Of a DNA stretch of 64,000 bases, positions 51,492 to 60,116 are shown piece by piece (position 1 is the stretch's first letter; each line of letters opens with the position of its first letter). Location of the stretch: positions 1-64,000 of the forward strand of contig JAHHHR010000020.1 of NCBI GenBank assembly GCA_019359245.1, read 5' to 3'. The notes beneath the pieces are model-generated. The model saw only the letters and a program-made list of their open reading frames with translations, was not told where the DNA came from and searched no databases. The stretch is from Nostoc desertorum CM1-VF14 (lineage in GTDB: Bacteria; Cyanobacteriota; Cyanobacteriia; Cyanobacteriales; Nostocaceae). The position numbers and the translations under genes were made by a program.

Positions 51492-51545
51492 TCAACTGCT
51501 TTTTATCCAGCTTAAACAATAACTTTTTTCAAGGAGGACATTGGT

Positions 51546-51731
51546 ATGAGTACGAGAGCCAACACCTGCCCATGCTGCGGTGGTTCCCTCCTGCGCCATG
51601 CCCGACATGGTGAACTATATTGGTTTTGCTTGTCGTGCCGACAAGAAGTACCGCTATTAACTGCTACTCGCTTGCCGAATGTGGAAATCCGGAACACCGG
51701 GGTGGTTCCCCAGCCAGCAGTAAATACCTAA
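51546..51731 (+). CDS. Small zinc-ribbon protein
   Basis: A 61-residue protein with CPCC (9-12) and CLSC (28-31), a zinc-ribbon arrangement, then a short polar tail. I recall similar small cyanobacterial proteins. ATG 51546 follows AAGGAGGACATTGGT, a strong ribosome-binding site. Probably co-transcribed with the glycosyltransferase. Confidence 0.75.
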   Translation: MSTRANTCPCCGGSLLRHARHGELYWFCLSCRQEVPLLTATRLPNVEIRNTGVVPQPAVNT

Positions 51732-51821
51732 TTTTTCACCATTTTTAGATTAATAAAAGCTGACTATAAATCAAGCTAATTTACTTTAAACCTATCGACT
51801 AGCTTCAACTGGTAAAATCGG

Positions 51822-52871
51822 ATGGAGCTAATTGATAGGTTAAAAGCTTTGTTAGCAGCGTTACTTTATGGGCAAGAAGATTTACGCCTAGAGCAAGTTC
51901 CTGAACCCACTCCGGCGGCTGGTGAAGTTGTAATCCGAGTGGAGGCAGCAACAACTTGTGGTACAGATTTAAAAGTCTGGCGGCGTGGTGGCCATGCCAA
52001 AATGCTAATACCACCGACGCTGTTTGGTCACGAAGGTGCTGGGCGAATTGTTGCCTTGGGAGCAGGCGTTACAAATTGGCAAGTGGGCGATCGCATTGTC
52101 GCTAATAATTCTGCCCCATGCATGAAGTGCTTTTTTTGTCAACGACAAGAGTATTCTTTATGCCCGAATCTAACCTGGAATAATGGTACTTTTGCGGAAT
52201 ACTTGAAAATTCCCGCACCGATAGTAGAGCATAATTTGTGGCAGATTCCCGATGAGTTGCCGTGGGAATTGGCAGCCATGACGGAACCCTTAGCTTGTGT
52301 GTTGCACGGTATAGCCCGTTCTAACATCAAGGCCAAAGATAAAGTAGTCGTCTTAGGAGATGGGGCGATCGGGCTGATGTTTGTGGCGGCGTTGAGTGAG
52401 AAAGCTGAGGTGTTGCTGTGGGGAGGTAATCATCACAGGCTAGAAATTGGTCATAAATTAGGTGCAGCCCAGACTTTTAATTATCATGAAATCTTGGATA
52501 TTCCCGGTGTGGTGAAAGAACTCACCCAAGGATGGGGTGCAGATGTGGTGATTGAGGCAACTGGTGTACCAAGTGTTTGGGAAACTGCGATCGCTTGTGC
52601 CCGTCCTGGTGCAACAGTCAACTTATTCGGTGGATGTCCACGCGATACCAGCATTAGCGTCAATACAGAACAGCTACACTACAGCGAACTTACCATCAAA
52701 GGCGTGTTTCATAATACACCAAAATATGTGCAGGAGGCGCTGACACTGATTGCTAGTCGTAAAATTCCCTTTGAGTTACTTATTAGTGAACAGCGGCCAT
52801 TAAAAGATTTAGAACAGGTCTTTTGTGAGATGAAGGCGCGTCAAGTAATTAAGGTAGCGATGATTCCTTAG
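51822..52871 (+). CDS. Zinc-dependent alcohol/sorbitol dehydrogenase family
   Basis: A 349-residue MDR enzyme. Catalytic zinc ligands: Cys in ATTCGTDLK, His-Glu in LFGHEGAGR, and the structural-zinc Cys cluster CMKCFFCQRQEYSLC. Rossmann glycines in VVVLGDGAIGLMF. The substrate is unknown; the threonine/sorbitol dehydrogenase group is closest. The N-terminus may begin later, as relatives start near KALLAALLYGQEDLRLEQVP. It is monocistronic and divergent from nothing nearby. Confidence 0.92.
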   Translation: MELIDRLKALLAALLYGQEDLRLEQVPEPTPAAGEVVIRVEAATTCGTDLKVWRRGGHAKMLIPPTLFGHEGAGRIVALGAGVTNWQVGDRIVANNSAPCMKCFFCQRQEYSLCPNLTWNNGTFAEYLKIPAPIVEHNLWQIPDELPWELAAMTEPLACVLHGIARSNIKAKDKVVVLGDGAIGLMFVAALSEKAEVLLWGGNHHRLEIGHKLGAAQTFNYHEILDIPGVVKELTQGWGADVVIEATGVPSVWETAIACARPGATVNLFGGCPRDTSISVNTEQLHYSELTIKGVFHNTPKYVQEALTLIASRKIPFELLISEQRPLKDLEQVFCEMKARQVIKVAMIP

Positions 52872-52989
52872 ATCGTCTTAGTTACGGTGTGAGGAGGAAG
52901 ACAAAATGTTATTTATGGTGGTTGAGCGATTTAAGGACGGCAAGGCTAGAGTCCCCAATCCTTAATGCCCCATGTCCAATACACCACAC

Positions 52990-54609
52990 TTACAGACGAT
53001 TAGTTTCTTTTGTGACTAAATTCCAGCCTTCAGCTTGGTCAATTACCTTCATCGAGTCTAGCTGGAGATTGTTGAAAGCAGATGCATGAAGCAGGAAGTA
53101 GGGTTGCCCGTTGTAGCGCCAATAATATTGCAGTTCGCCAACAGAAGCGGGAATGATGGTGCGATCGCTATAATAATCCAACGAGGGACGATGGTAGGAA
53201 AAAGATGTGTAAATCTTCTTCGTCGTTGGATTTGCCCGCACGATCATGGCAGCGACTGGTTTAACTGGATAGGCTTCAGATAATTCCCAAACCCAGTAGT
53301 TAGATTTCATTAATAGGAGCAGCGAAAGATAACTTCCCCAAAACAAAATCTTTAAAAATTGCCCGTCGCCTCGCTCTGCCAAAATAGCTGCTAAGGTCAT
53401 AGTTAAAGCTACTGCTGCAAAAATCAGTTGTAAGTCTGTTTTTGGTGTTATACCCCAACTGAAATAAATACTACCAGCAGAAGCGACTACAGCAAGTATT
53501 GCTAAACCAGCAACCCAAGCACGGGGATAGGATGAGAGTAAGGGCGAATCTTCTGTCTCTGATAATTGGATACCCAAAGCTAAAGCTAAACTAGGGTAAA
53601 TCGGGAATAAATACCAGGGAACTTTGGTAATCATGAAAGAAATTACCAACAGGTAAACACCACTCCACGCCATTACCAGTTTTGCCCAGCTAAGGTTGCG
53701 ATTTTCCCAGGTTAAGCGGACAGTTTGCGGTAAGAATAATAGCCACGGCCATGTGTACTTGAGAAGTTCAATAATATAGTACCAAGGTGGTTCAGGATTA
53801 CTTTCTACAAATGAGCCAATTCGGCCTAGTGATGGGTTTACAAGCCCAATTTGGGCGAAAGTGTAACCATAGTGAATTAGCTGGGCAATATACCAAGCAG
53901 CTACAGGCAGAATGCCAATGAAGATTGCTATCCATAGATAGTAACAAGTGAGTAGTCGTGGTGTATCCCAAAAGAGAAATACGATGGCGATCGCACCTAG
54001 TAATGCGCCTAATAGCCCTTGAGTCAGGCAAATCAGCCCAAAACTAATACCAACACCAAGGCAATAACGTAAATCTCGGCGCGATCGCAACACGCACAAC
54101 ATCATTACCATCAAAAAACTCACCATCGCCCCATCCAACATTGCCAGCCGCCCATGACGCACCACAGGTAGCATTGTTAGATAAATCAAGGCGCTATAAA
54201 TCGCTGCCCAACGCTGGCGAAATATCTCTCTAGCAATGCAATACAGTAAAGGTACAGATGTAGCTGTTAAAATTGCTCCGGGCAAGCGCGTTGTCAACTC
54301 ATTTTCGCCTCCTAGAGAATAAGCCCAAGCAATTAACAAATGCATTAAAGGCGGCTTGTTATGATATGGTTCGCCTCCTAGCGTTGGGTAAAGCCAACGC
54401 ATTGAACCTGCTGGAGCGTGCCAAATTTCACGAGCAACTTGTGCCACAGTCCCTTCATCCCAATCTCGCAACGGCAATCCTCCCAGATTGATGCTAAACA
54501 GTAAGACTGCTGCCAACAGCAATACTATTAGCCATACCCAATCAATCCATTTGCCAACCGTGCGATGCTGTCTTTCTAGATGACTCCAAATAAAGCTTCC
54601 TTCTTGCAT
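52990..54609 (-). CDS. GT39-type (ArnT/PMT-like) membrane glycosyltransferase
   Basis: A 539-residue protein with about 11-12 membrane helices. The first periplasmic loop holds LGGLPLRDWDEGTVAQVARE (catalytic Asp/Glu) and GGEPYHNKPPLMHLLIAWAY, as in ArnT/PMT transferases that use polyprenyl-phosphate sugars. The C-terminal 130 residues form a periplasmic domain with TSFSYHRPSLDYYSDRTII. Acceptor unknown, perhaps a cell-surface lipid or protein. ATG 54609. Confidence 0.92.
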   Translation of the reverse strand: MQEGSFIWSHLERQHRTVGKWIDWVWLIVLLLAAVLLFSINLGGLPLRDWDEGTVAQVAREIWHAPAGSMRWLYPTLGGEPYHNKPPLMHLLIAWAYSLGGENELTTRLPGAILTATSVPLLYCIAREIFRQRWAAIYSALIYLTMLPVVRHGRLAMLDGAMVSFLMVMMLCVLRSRRDLRYCLGVGISFGLICLTQGLLGALLGAIAIVFLFWDTPRLLTCYYLWIAIFIGILPVAAWYIAQLIHYGYTFAQIGLVNPSLGRIGSFVESNPEPPWYYIIELLKYTWPWLLFLPQTVRLTWENRNLSWAKLVMAWSGVYLLVISFMITKVPWYLFPIYPSLALALGIQLSETEDSPLLSSYPRAWVAGLAILAVVASAGSIYFSWGITPKTDLQLIFAAVALTMTLAAILAERGDGQFLKILFWGSYLSLLLLMKSNYWVWELSEAYPVKPVAAMIVRANPTTKKIYTSFSYHRPSLDYYSDRTIIPASVGELQYYWRYNGQPYFLLHASAFNNLQLDSMKVIDQAEGWNLVTKETNRL

Positions 54610-55080
54610 ATTCTATAGTAATCATTTTACTTGCTGGTTTGATTACATAGAGACCAGAGCGAATCTCCAATGTTGCCACCCAGTAGCAACCTATATTCTT
54701 AACAATTGCTAGTTTCCAACATTAACTCAAATTTCTCTAATTAGCGCTATTTTTTGAAAAAATTATATTGGTGATTTAAATAACATTTTAGATATGAATG
54801 GTAAAAAATGTAGGCGATAAATTATTTATTACCTGTTGGTTAATCCGTAAATAAACTTGTATTTTATTTTGAATATGAAGCTCAGTTTAATTTCTATCTA
54901 TTTAGTTTTTGTCTAGCTAAACTCAGAAATGCACGAAATATTTGTTACATGATTTTAATGACGTGCTGAATACTGAAAGTAATTATTTATCGTCTTTTTA
55001 GGTAGTAATTACCAACACTTTTCAAATCTTCCGGTTCGTTACCATCTCGCCTTGAAATTTATTAATAACCTCGTTTCTAG
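54610..55080. other. Gene-free region
   Basis: About 470 AT-rich bases upstream of the reverse-strand glycosyltransferase. No repeats or motifs recognised beyond T-rich tracts. Confidence 0.35.
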
Positions 55081-55206
55081 CCTCTGCCTGGAAATGCTCA
55101 TCATTGGGCTGCTGCCGCTATTTTTAAGGCAAAGCCTCACATTAGGCATTCCCAAACAGGTGATTTAGCTATCATTATGACTGCGCCTTCTGGCTTTAAT
55201 ATTTAA
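55081..55206 (+). pseudogene. CHAP-domain hydrolase C-terminal relic
   Basis: One forward frame reads LPGNAHHWAAAAIFKAKPHI then RHSQTGDLAIIMTAPSGFN and stops at 55204-55206. This fits the CHAP amidase pattern (GNAxxWA ... xGxIAV), but only about 40 residues remain and a stop lies just upstream. It could come from a phage or wall hydrolase. Confidence 0.4.
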
Positions 55207-55214
55207 TATTGGGA

Positions 55215-56531
55215 TTAAAAAATAAAAATTACTTGTAGTTCTAATTCTTTATTCTGAAAAGTAATATTTATTTGCCTGATAAATTCCCGGAAGTAAAATC
55301 GTCGCTCTGTTTCCGACAAATCTAACCAAAATTGCGGTATTGAAACAGCTTGAGCAACGGAACGCAAGTTAACAGGGGGAAGAGTCGCCAACTTTGCTTC
55401 AAGTGCAGAAATCTCTGTGCGGAGTTTGTAAGCTCTTAACTTTGCTGTTTCAACATCTAAAATTCCAGTTTCAATTAAAGCGGGTAACTGAGCAAGTATT
55501 TCTTGCTGACGAGCGATCGCTTGTTTTAAACTATTCTTGACTGCATCCAATTGGGGAAAATTCATCCCCGCTACAGCTAAGGGTAAATCACGGCAAACGG
55601 TTTCAATTGTATGTTCTAAAACCTCTTGGTAGGGAATAGCCTTACACTTGGGGCGTTGAGGACAGCTAGTAGAACGTAAATAAAGATACTCCTTATCTTG
55701 ATTGCGTTGGGTGACACGAGTAACTGTCAGATGTGACTGACACTCAGCACAGACAACCAACCCAGCTAAAGAGCGCCTAGCACTAGCAGTTCGGGGTGGT
55801 AAACGGCTGTTACGGCGTAAAAGTCTGTCAACTTGGGCAGCTTCTTCCTTAGAAATTATTGGAATGTGGGTATTAGAGATAATTTCACCATTTTGGTAAG
55901 CTGTATTGCCGCGATAAACCGGATTAGTCAGCCAGCGTCTTCCTGTGGTAACAGAGATTTTTTTGCCGTATTTTTTCGCCAAGTAACGAACTGAACCCCG
56001 CAAGGAACCATAAAGCAAAAAGTGTTCAAAAAAATCTTTGACTACTGGTGAAGTACTGCGATCAATAGTATATTTTCCCTTACCTCTGCGGTAACCGTAG
56101 GGAACTTTACCAGGTGGCGGTGCAACCTCAAGACGATTACGGGCGTGTCCTTGACGGATGCGACGGCTACGTTGCTGACGTTGGATTGCGTGTAGCAAAT
56201 TCAGCAAGTCAGCGCCCAGAGGGTAGTTTTCGGAAGTATAGGGCTGTTCTGTGGCGATTATCGCTACTCCCATTACTTCGAGTTTATGTAAGCGATCGCT
56301 AATTTCCTCTACAGTATCCCCTAATTCTTCCAACCGACGAATCAACAGATAATCTGCTGGTTCAGTTTCACAATCGGTAAATAATTGTTGTAATTGCGTT
56401 CGCGTAGCCTGTGCAGCAGACTCTGGCTTACCCAAATCTTCATAAACCCGATCCACCTCCCATCCCCAATCACCTTGATCGGGAGAAGATTCTAATAGCG
56501 GATTGGTGTAAGAGTAAGCAATTATTTTCAT
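55215..56531 (-). CDS. XisF-like large serine recombinase family protein
   Basis: A 438-residue protein with the large serine recombinase layout: an N-terminal resolvase-like domain (1-140), recombinase domain (about 150-250, PPPGKVPYGYRRGKGKY), zinc ribbon (CAECQSHLTVTR ... CPQRPKC) and coiled coil (about 315-390). In Anabaena, XisF excises the fdxN element. Here the resolvase motif positions look wrong: AYSYTNPLLE instead of YxRVSTxxQ, and RRLEELGD instead of (K/D)RLGR. Catalytic Ser and Arg appear missing, so it may be inactive or a conserved non-catalytic relative. No element ends seen. Confidence 0.85.
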   Translation of the reverse strand: MKIIAYSYTNPLLESSPDQGDWGWEVDRVYEDLGKPESAAQATRTQLQQLFTDCETEPADYLLIRRLEELGDTVEEISDRLHKLEVMGVAIIATEQPYTSENYPLGADLLNLLHAIQRQQRSRRIRQGHARNRLEVAPPPGKVPYGYRRGKGKYTIDRSTSPVVKDFFEHFLLYGSLRGSVRYLAKKYGKKISVTTGRRWLTNPVYRGNTAYQNGEIISNTHIPIISKEEAAQVDRLLRRNSRLPPRTASARRSLAGLVVCAECQSHLTVTRVTQRNQDKEYLYLRSTSCPQRPKCKAIPYQEVLEHTIETVCRDLPLAVAGMNFPQLDAVKNSLKQAIARQQEILAQLPALIETGILDVETAKLRAYKLRTEISALEAKLATLPPVNLRSVAQAVSIPQFWLDLSETERRFYFREFIRQINITFQNKELELQVIFIF

Positions 56532-56613
56532 TAGTCATTGGGAAAGAGGAGGCAAATCGCGCAGCGTGTCGTAGACAAGGCAGAAGTTCTTGAATTTTTA
56601 ATTGATTTCCCTC

Positions 56614-56973
56614 TCACTGCTGACTCAACTCGATAATATTTCCATCAGGATCTTGAGTGAATAAGGCAGGGCGACCAGAAGCGCTGGGTTGAATGGGATA
56701 ATTATGATTGAGCAACTCTTGTTTCGCAGCATTTAAGTTATCTACTGAGAAAGCGACGTGGGGATTGCGTCCCCATTTTTCGTTTGGGTTTTCGGTGGGG
56801 ACAGTAGGTGCAACTATTAGGTGAATTTGATAGTTGCCGACTTGATACCATGCACCAGCGTATTTTAGAGAACGATCTATTTTGGATAATCCTAATACTC
56901 TGCCATAAAATTGTTCAGAGCGTTCTAAGTCAGTCACGAGAATTGCTGTATGGAGACTTTGGGTAATCTGCAT
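56614..56973 (-). CDS. VOC-superfamily protein (glyoxalase-like)
   Basis: A 119-residue protein with two beta-alpha-beta-beta-beta units: MQITQSLHTAILVTDLERSE and NPHVAFSVDNLNAAKQELLN, ending GRPALFTQDPDGNIIELSQQ. His8, the second-half His, and Glu at the end match metal-ligand positions of glyoxalase and fosfomycin-resistance relatives. Its reaction is unknown. Standalone gene. Confidence 0.9.
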   Translation of the reverse strand: MQITQSLHTAILVTDLERSEQFYGRVLGLSKIDRSLKYAGAWYQVGNYQIHLIVAPTVPTENPNEKWGRNPHVAFSVDNLNAAKQELLNHNYPIQPSASGRPALFTQDPDGNIIELSQQ

Positions 56974-57038
56974 TGTTGGTAAGTGCGATCGCGTTTATCT
57001 AAATTTTGACGTAGTTTGATCAAAATAAACTCAGCCCA

Positions 57039-57173
57039 TCACTCTGATAATCTCTCTAACGCCTCCCGTGCGATCGCCCCCAATATTCATCCTTATACTC
57101 AACATATATCTCTAACGCTGTCTCTAAATAAACCCTCGCCTCTGCGTCGTTTTCTTCTGCTTCTGTATTGTGG
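57039..57173 (-). pseudogene. TPR C-terminal relic with frameshift
   Basis: The frame reads EARVYLETALEIYVEYKDEY then, after a run of five Gs, continues one base shifted as AIAREALERLSE-stop. This matches the last tetratricopeptide of cyanobacterial TPR/STAND proteins. The rest of the gene is gone. Confidence 0.5.
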
Positions 57174-57837
57174 ATAACTTACTTGCAAAAACTATAACTA
57201 TGCTTAATTGTCAATCTACCAAAAGATATAAAAGATAGTATTGGCGTTCACTTACTTAATTTTGCTCGACTAAATCAAAAGGTTGCTCATGGTCGTTTTC
57301 ACCCAACAAAACTGGGTTGATATAGAAAAACAGCACACTTAATCAATTAATATAAATTTCAGTAAGAAGACTGAGTATTAGTAACTTTTACAAATTCTAC
57401 CCAAACAGGCTTGTATATTGCTCAAACATTTGAAAGAATAACTAAAATAATCATCTGTGGTACTAAATGATTAATTGTTACTTCTAATTACTAAATTGTT
57501 AATTTTCAGCGTGATGGTTGGTAATCTGGCAAAAACTTGAGGTTTTTTGCTGCTATCCCTTAAAATCTCCTTTTTCCTCTAAATACTTATTGTCAAAATA
57601 AATTTCAAGCCTGTTTTTACAAGACCATGAAAAACCAAGTACTGAATCGGATTTTAAAAACCCTTCATTCCCAAATAAGTTTGAACGCTTGGAACTGGAT
57701 AATAAATTCCGCATCATCATAGATACATACGAGCAAGTGCTATAGCGTTTCCTAATCCCATAAGGTACATCATAGTCCCTTCCTCGCTTGCAGTTGGAGG
57801 TGGGGTTCTTGTACTTTACAAGGGTCAAGAACCGTTA
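57174..57837. other. Gene-free region
   Basis: About 660 AT-rich bases. A 91-codon reverse frame at 57553-57828 (GFLKSDSVLGFSWSCKNRLE) has some protein-like character but no ribosome-binding site or known relatives, so it is left as uncertain. Nothing else recognised. Confidence 0.35.
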
Positions 57838-57969
57838 TAAGCTGTTACGCATTTAACTTGAACATTTAGATGAAGGCTGATGACTGATGACTGATAACCG
57901 TTAACCGTCAACAATTAACAGTTAACGATCGTAAAGAGTGCTTATACAATTTTGGCGCACATCAGCTTA
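57838..57969. repeat. MITE-like element, TAAGCT family (copy pair with 62804)
   Basis: Begins TAAGCTGTTACGCATTTAAC and ends TTTTGGCGCACATCAGCTTA. It contains GATGACTGATGACTGATAAC and GTTAACCGTCAACAATTAAC. The segment 62804-62928 is the same element in the opposite orientation. No ORF. Confidence 0.7.
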
Positions 57970-58095
57970 ACAGCATGAAAATAAATTATCCTAATTGAGG
58001 ATGTTAGCAACAGGCTAGTTTTAAAGCAAAAATTAGCGAAGCGAGCCAATGAAACTAATCTGCTATCAAGTGCTTTAATTTTATATAAAAATTAC

Positions 58096-60000
58096 ATGGA
58101 TCAAGTAATTAATGCAATAACAGATGCTTTGTTTATAACCAGTAATTTAGGGAAAATAAAAAAGGTAAATCTTGCGGCTCAACAATTATTTGGTTTTAGT
58201 GAAGAAGAATTAGTTAATCAACCAATATCACTGATAATTGATGAAGAACAAGTTTTGAGAAGAGCCATTCATCAGTATCATTATTTTCAAAAAAATATTC
58301 AAAATTTAGAGTTAGTCTGTCGAACAAAGACTAGGGAAAAGCGGTTGATTGCTTTTTCTTGTTCAGTAATTCCGAAAAAAAGAAAAGGATTAGAAGATAT
58401 TGTCTACATTGGTCGGGATATTACTGCAAGGCAGCGCCGGGAACAACTTACAAGTGCCCAGTATGCTATCACTCGTATATTATCAGAATCCCAAAATGTA
58501 AAACAGGTAATTCCGCAAATTTTACAGTCGATTTGCCAAAACTTGGGATGGGATTTAGGTGAGCTTTGGACACCAAGTCAATATATTAGTACTTCCGTAC
58601 AGCTACATAGCCTCAATGCAGTACTAAGGTGTGTGGAAATTTGGTCAAGTCGAGTAATTTCAGCCCGAGAGTTTAAAGCAATCACCTGGCAAACTACCTA
58701 TACACCCGGTGTTGGCTTACCTGGTCGAATTTGGATCAGACGTTTGCCCTTGTGGATTCAAGATATCACAGAAGATGGAGACACTCGGCGATCGCAACCT
58801 GCTGCTGAAGCGGGATTGCACGCAGCTTTTGGCTTCCCCATCTTAGACGATAGTGAAATTTTAGGAGTGATGGTTTTCTTTAGCCGGGATGTACAACCAA
58901 AGGATAAAGAGTTATTGCAAATGGTGGGTTCCATTGGTAGTCAAATCGCCCAGTTTATCAAACGCAAACAAGCAGAAGATGCTCTTGTAGAAAGTGAAGA
59001 ACGATATCGAGATTTATTTGAAAATGCTAATGATTTGATTCTATGCGTTAATGCCTATGGTCGTTTTTTGTATGTCAATCGCGCCTGGCAAGAAGCTTTA
59101 GGATATAGCGAATCTGAAATTGTGAATATGAATATTTTCGATATTATACATCCAGAGTTTAAACAAGACTGTTTGCAAAGGTTCTATCGCGTGCTGTCAG
59201 GAGAAAAGATCGGGCAAGTAAAAGCTGCATTCATTACTAAAGACGGGCAAACAATCTTTCTAGAAGGTAATATTAACTGTAAATTTGTCGAAGGTTATCC
59301 AGTTGCGACTCGCGGCATTTTTCGCAATATCACCCAGCGATTAGCAACAGAAGAAGCGCTGCGCCATCAGCAGGAAGAAACCGAACGTTTATTGCTGAAT
59401 ATTTCGCCAGCAGCAATCTCCAAACCCTTAAATGAAGTAGCTAACATTGTCGAAGACGTTGCTGATGTCACAGTTTTATTTGCAGATATTGTCGGCTTTA
59501 CCGAAATTGCTGCTTCTATGAGTGCAATTCAACTGCTAAACTTACTCAACTCGATTTTCTCAACTTTTGATCGCCTCACCGAACAACATGGTTTAGAAAG
59601 AATTAAAAGCATTGGCGATGCTTATATGGTAGTTGGTGGTTTACCCACACGCCGCCGGAATCATGCTCAAGCGATCGCTCAGATGGCACTCCAGATGCAA
59701 ACTGCGATCGCTCTATTTAATACTGAGAATAACCAAAACTTTAATATCCGTATCGGCATCCATAGCGGTCCCGTAGTGACAGGAATAATTGATCTCAACA
59801 ACTTTACTTATGATCTCTGTGTAAACACGGTAAACATCGCTAGCTACATGGAATCCCAAGGTATTGTTGGTAAAATCCAGGTTACAGAAGATACCTATAA
59901 GTTTTTATGTGATGAATTTTTATTTGAAAAGCGAGCCGAAATCGAAGTTCAAGGCAAAGGGAAAATGACAACTTATTTATTGATTGGGCAAAAGGGATGA
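58096..60000 (+). CDS. PAS-GAF-PAS nucleotide cyclase with altered active site
   Basis: A 634-residue signalling protein: PAS (about 5-115), GAF (about 125-290), PAS (about 300-415), short helix, then a class III cyclase domain (about 455-630). Metal Asp464 (LFADIVGF) and Asp508 (SIGDAY) and base-binding Lys504 and Asp573 are present, Asn580 too. The transition-state Arg is Tyr584: the canonical WGDTVNTASRMES reads CVNTVNIASYMES. Activity as an adenylate cyclase may be lost or altered. No transmembrane segment. ATG 58096. Confidence 0.88.
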   Translation: MDQVINAITDALFITSNLGKIKKVNLAAQQLFGFSEEELVNQPISLIIDEEQVLRRAIHQYHYFQKNIQNLELVCRTKTREKRLIAFSCSVIPKKRKGLEDIVYIGRDITARQRREQLTSAQYAITRILSESQNVKQVIPQILQSICQNLGWDLGELWTPSQYISTSVQLHSLNAVLRCVEIWSSRVISAREFKAITWQTTYTPGVGLPGRIWIRRLPLWIQDITEDGDTRRSQPAAEAGLHAAFGFPILDDSEILGVMVFFSRDVQPKDKELLQMVGSIGSQIAQFIKRKQAEDALVESEERYRDLFENANDLILCVNAYGRFLYVNRAWQEALGYSESEIVNMNIFDIIHPEFKQDCLQRFYRVLSGEKIGQVKAAFITKDGQTIFLEGNINCKFVEGYPVATRGIFRNITQRLATEEALRHQQEETERLLLNISPAAISKPLNEVANIVEDVADVTVLFADIVGFTEIAASMSAIQLLNLLNSIFSTFDRLTEQHGLERIKSIGDAYMVVGGLPTRRRNHAQAIAQMALQMQTAIALFNTENNQNFNIRIGIHSGPVVTGIIDLNNFTYDLCVNTVNIASYMESQGIVGKIQVTEDTYKFLCDEFLFEKRAEIEVQGKGKMTTYLLIGQKG

Positions 60001-60112
60001 GGACTTGGGGACAAGGAGAATTTGGGACAAGGTGACTTGTTGCAAGTTCTCACAAGTCACTTTGTCCCCTTGTTCCCTTGTCCCCTTGTCCCCTTGTCCC
60101 CCTGCCCCTCTA
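60001..60112. repeat. GGGACAAGG element, copy C
   Basis: GGGGACAAGG units, core GACTTGTTGCAAGTTCTCAC, then TGTCCCCTTG units. Same orientation as copy B, inverted relative to copy A. It starts at the cyclase stop codon and fills the space to the convergent gene. Confidence 0.7.
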
Positions 60113-60116
60113 CTCC

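Noticed and set aside
57553..57828. 91-codon reverse ORF
   Set aside because: Some protein-like stretches but no ribosome-binding site, no known relatives and poor codon quality; left as uncertain.
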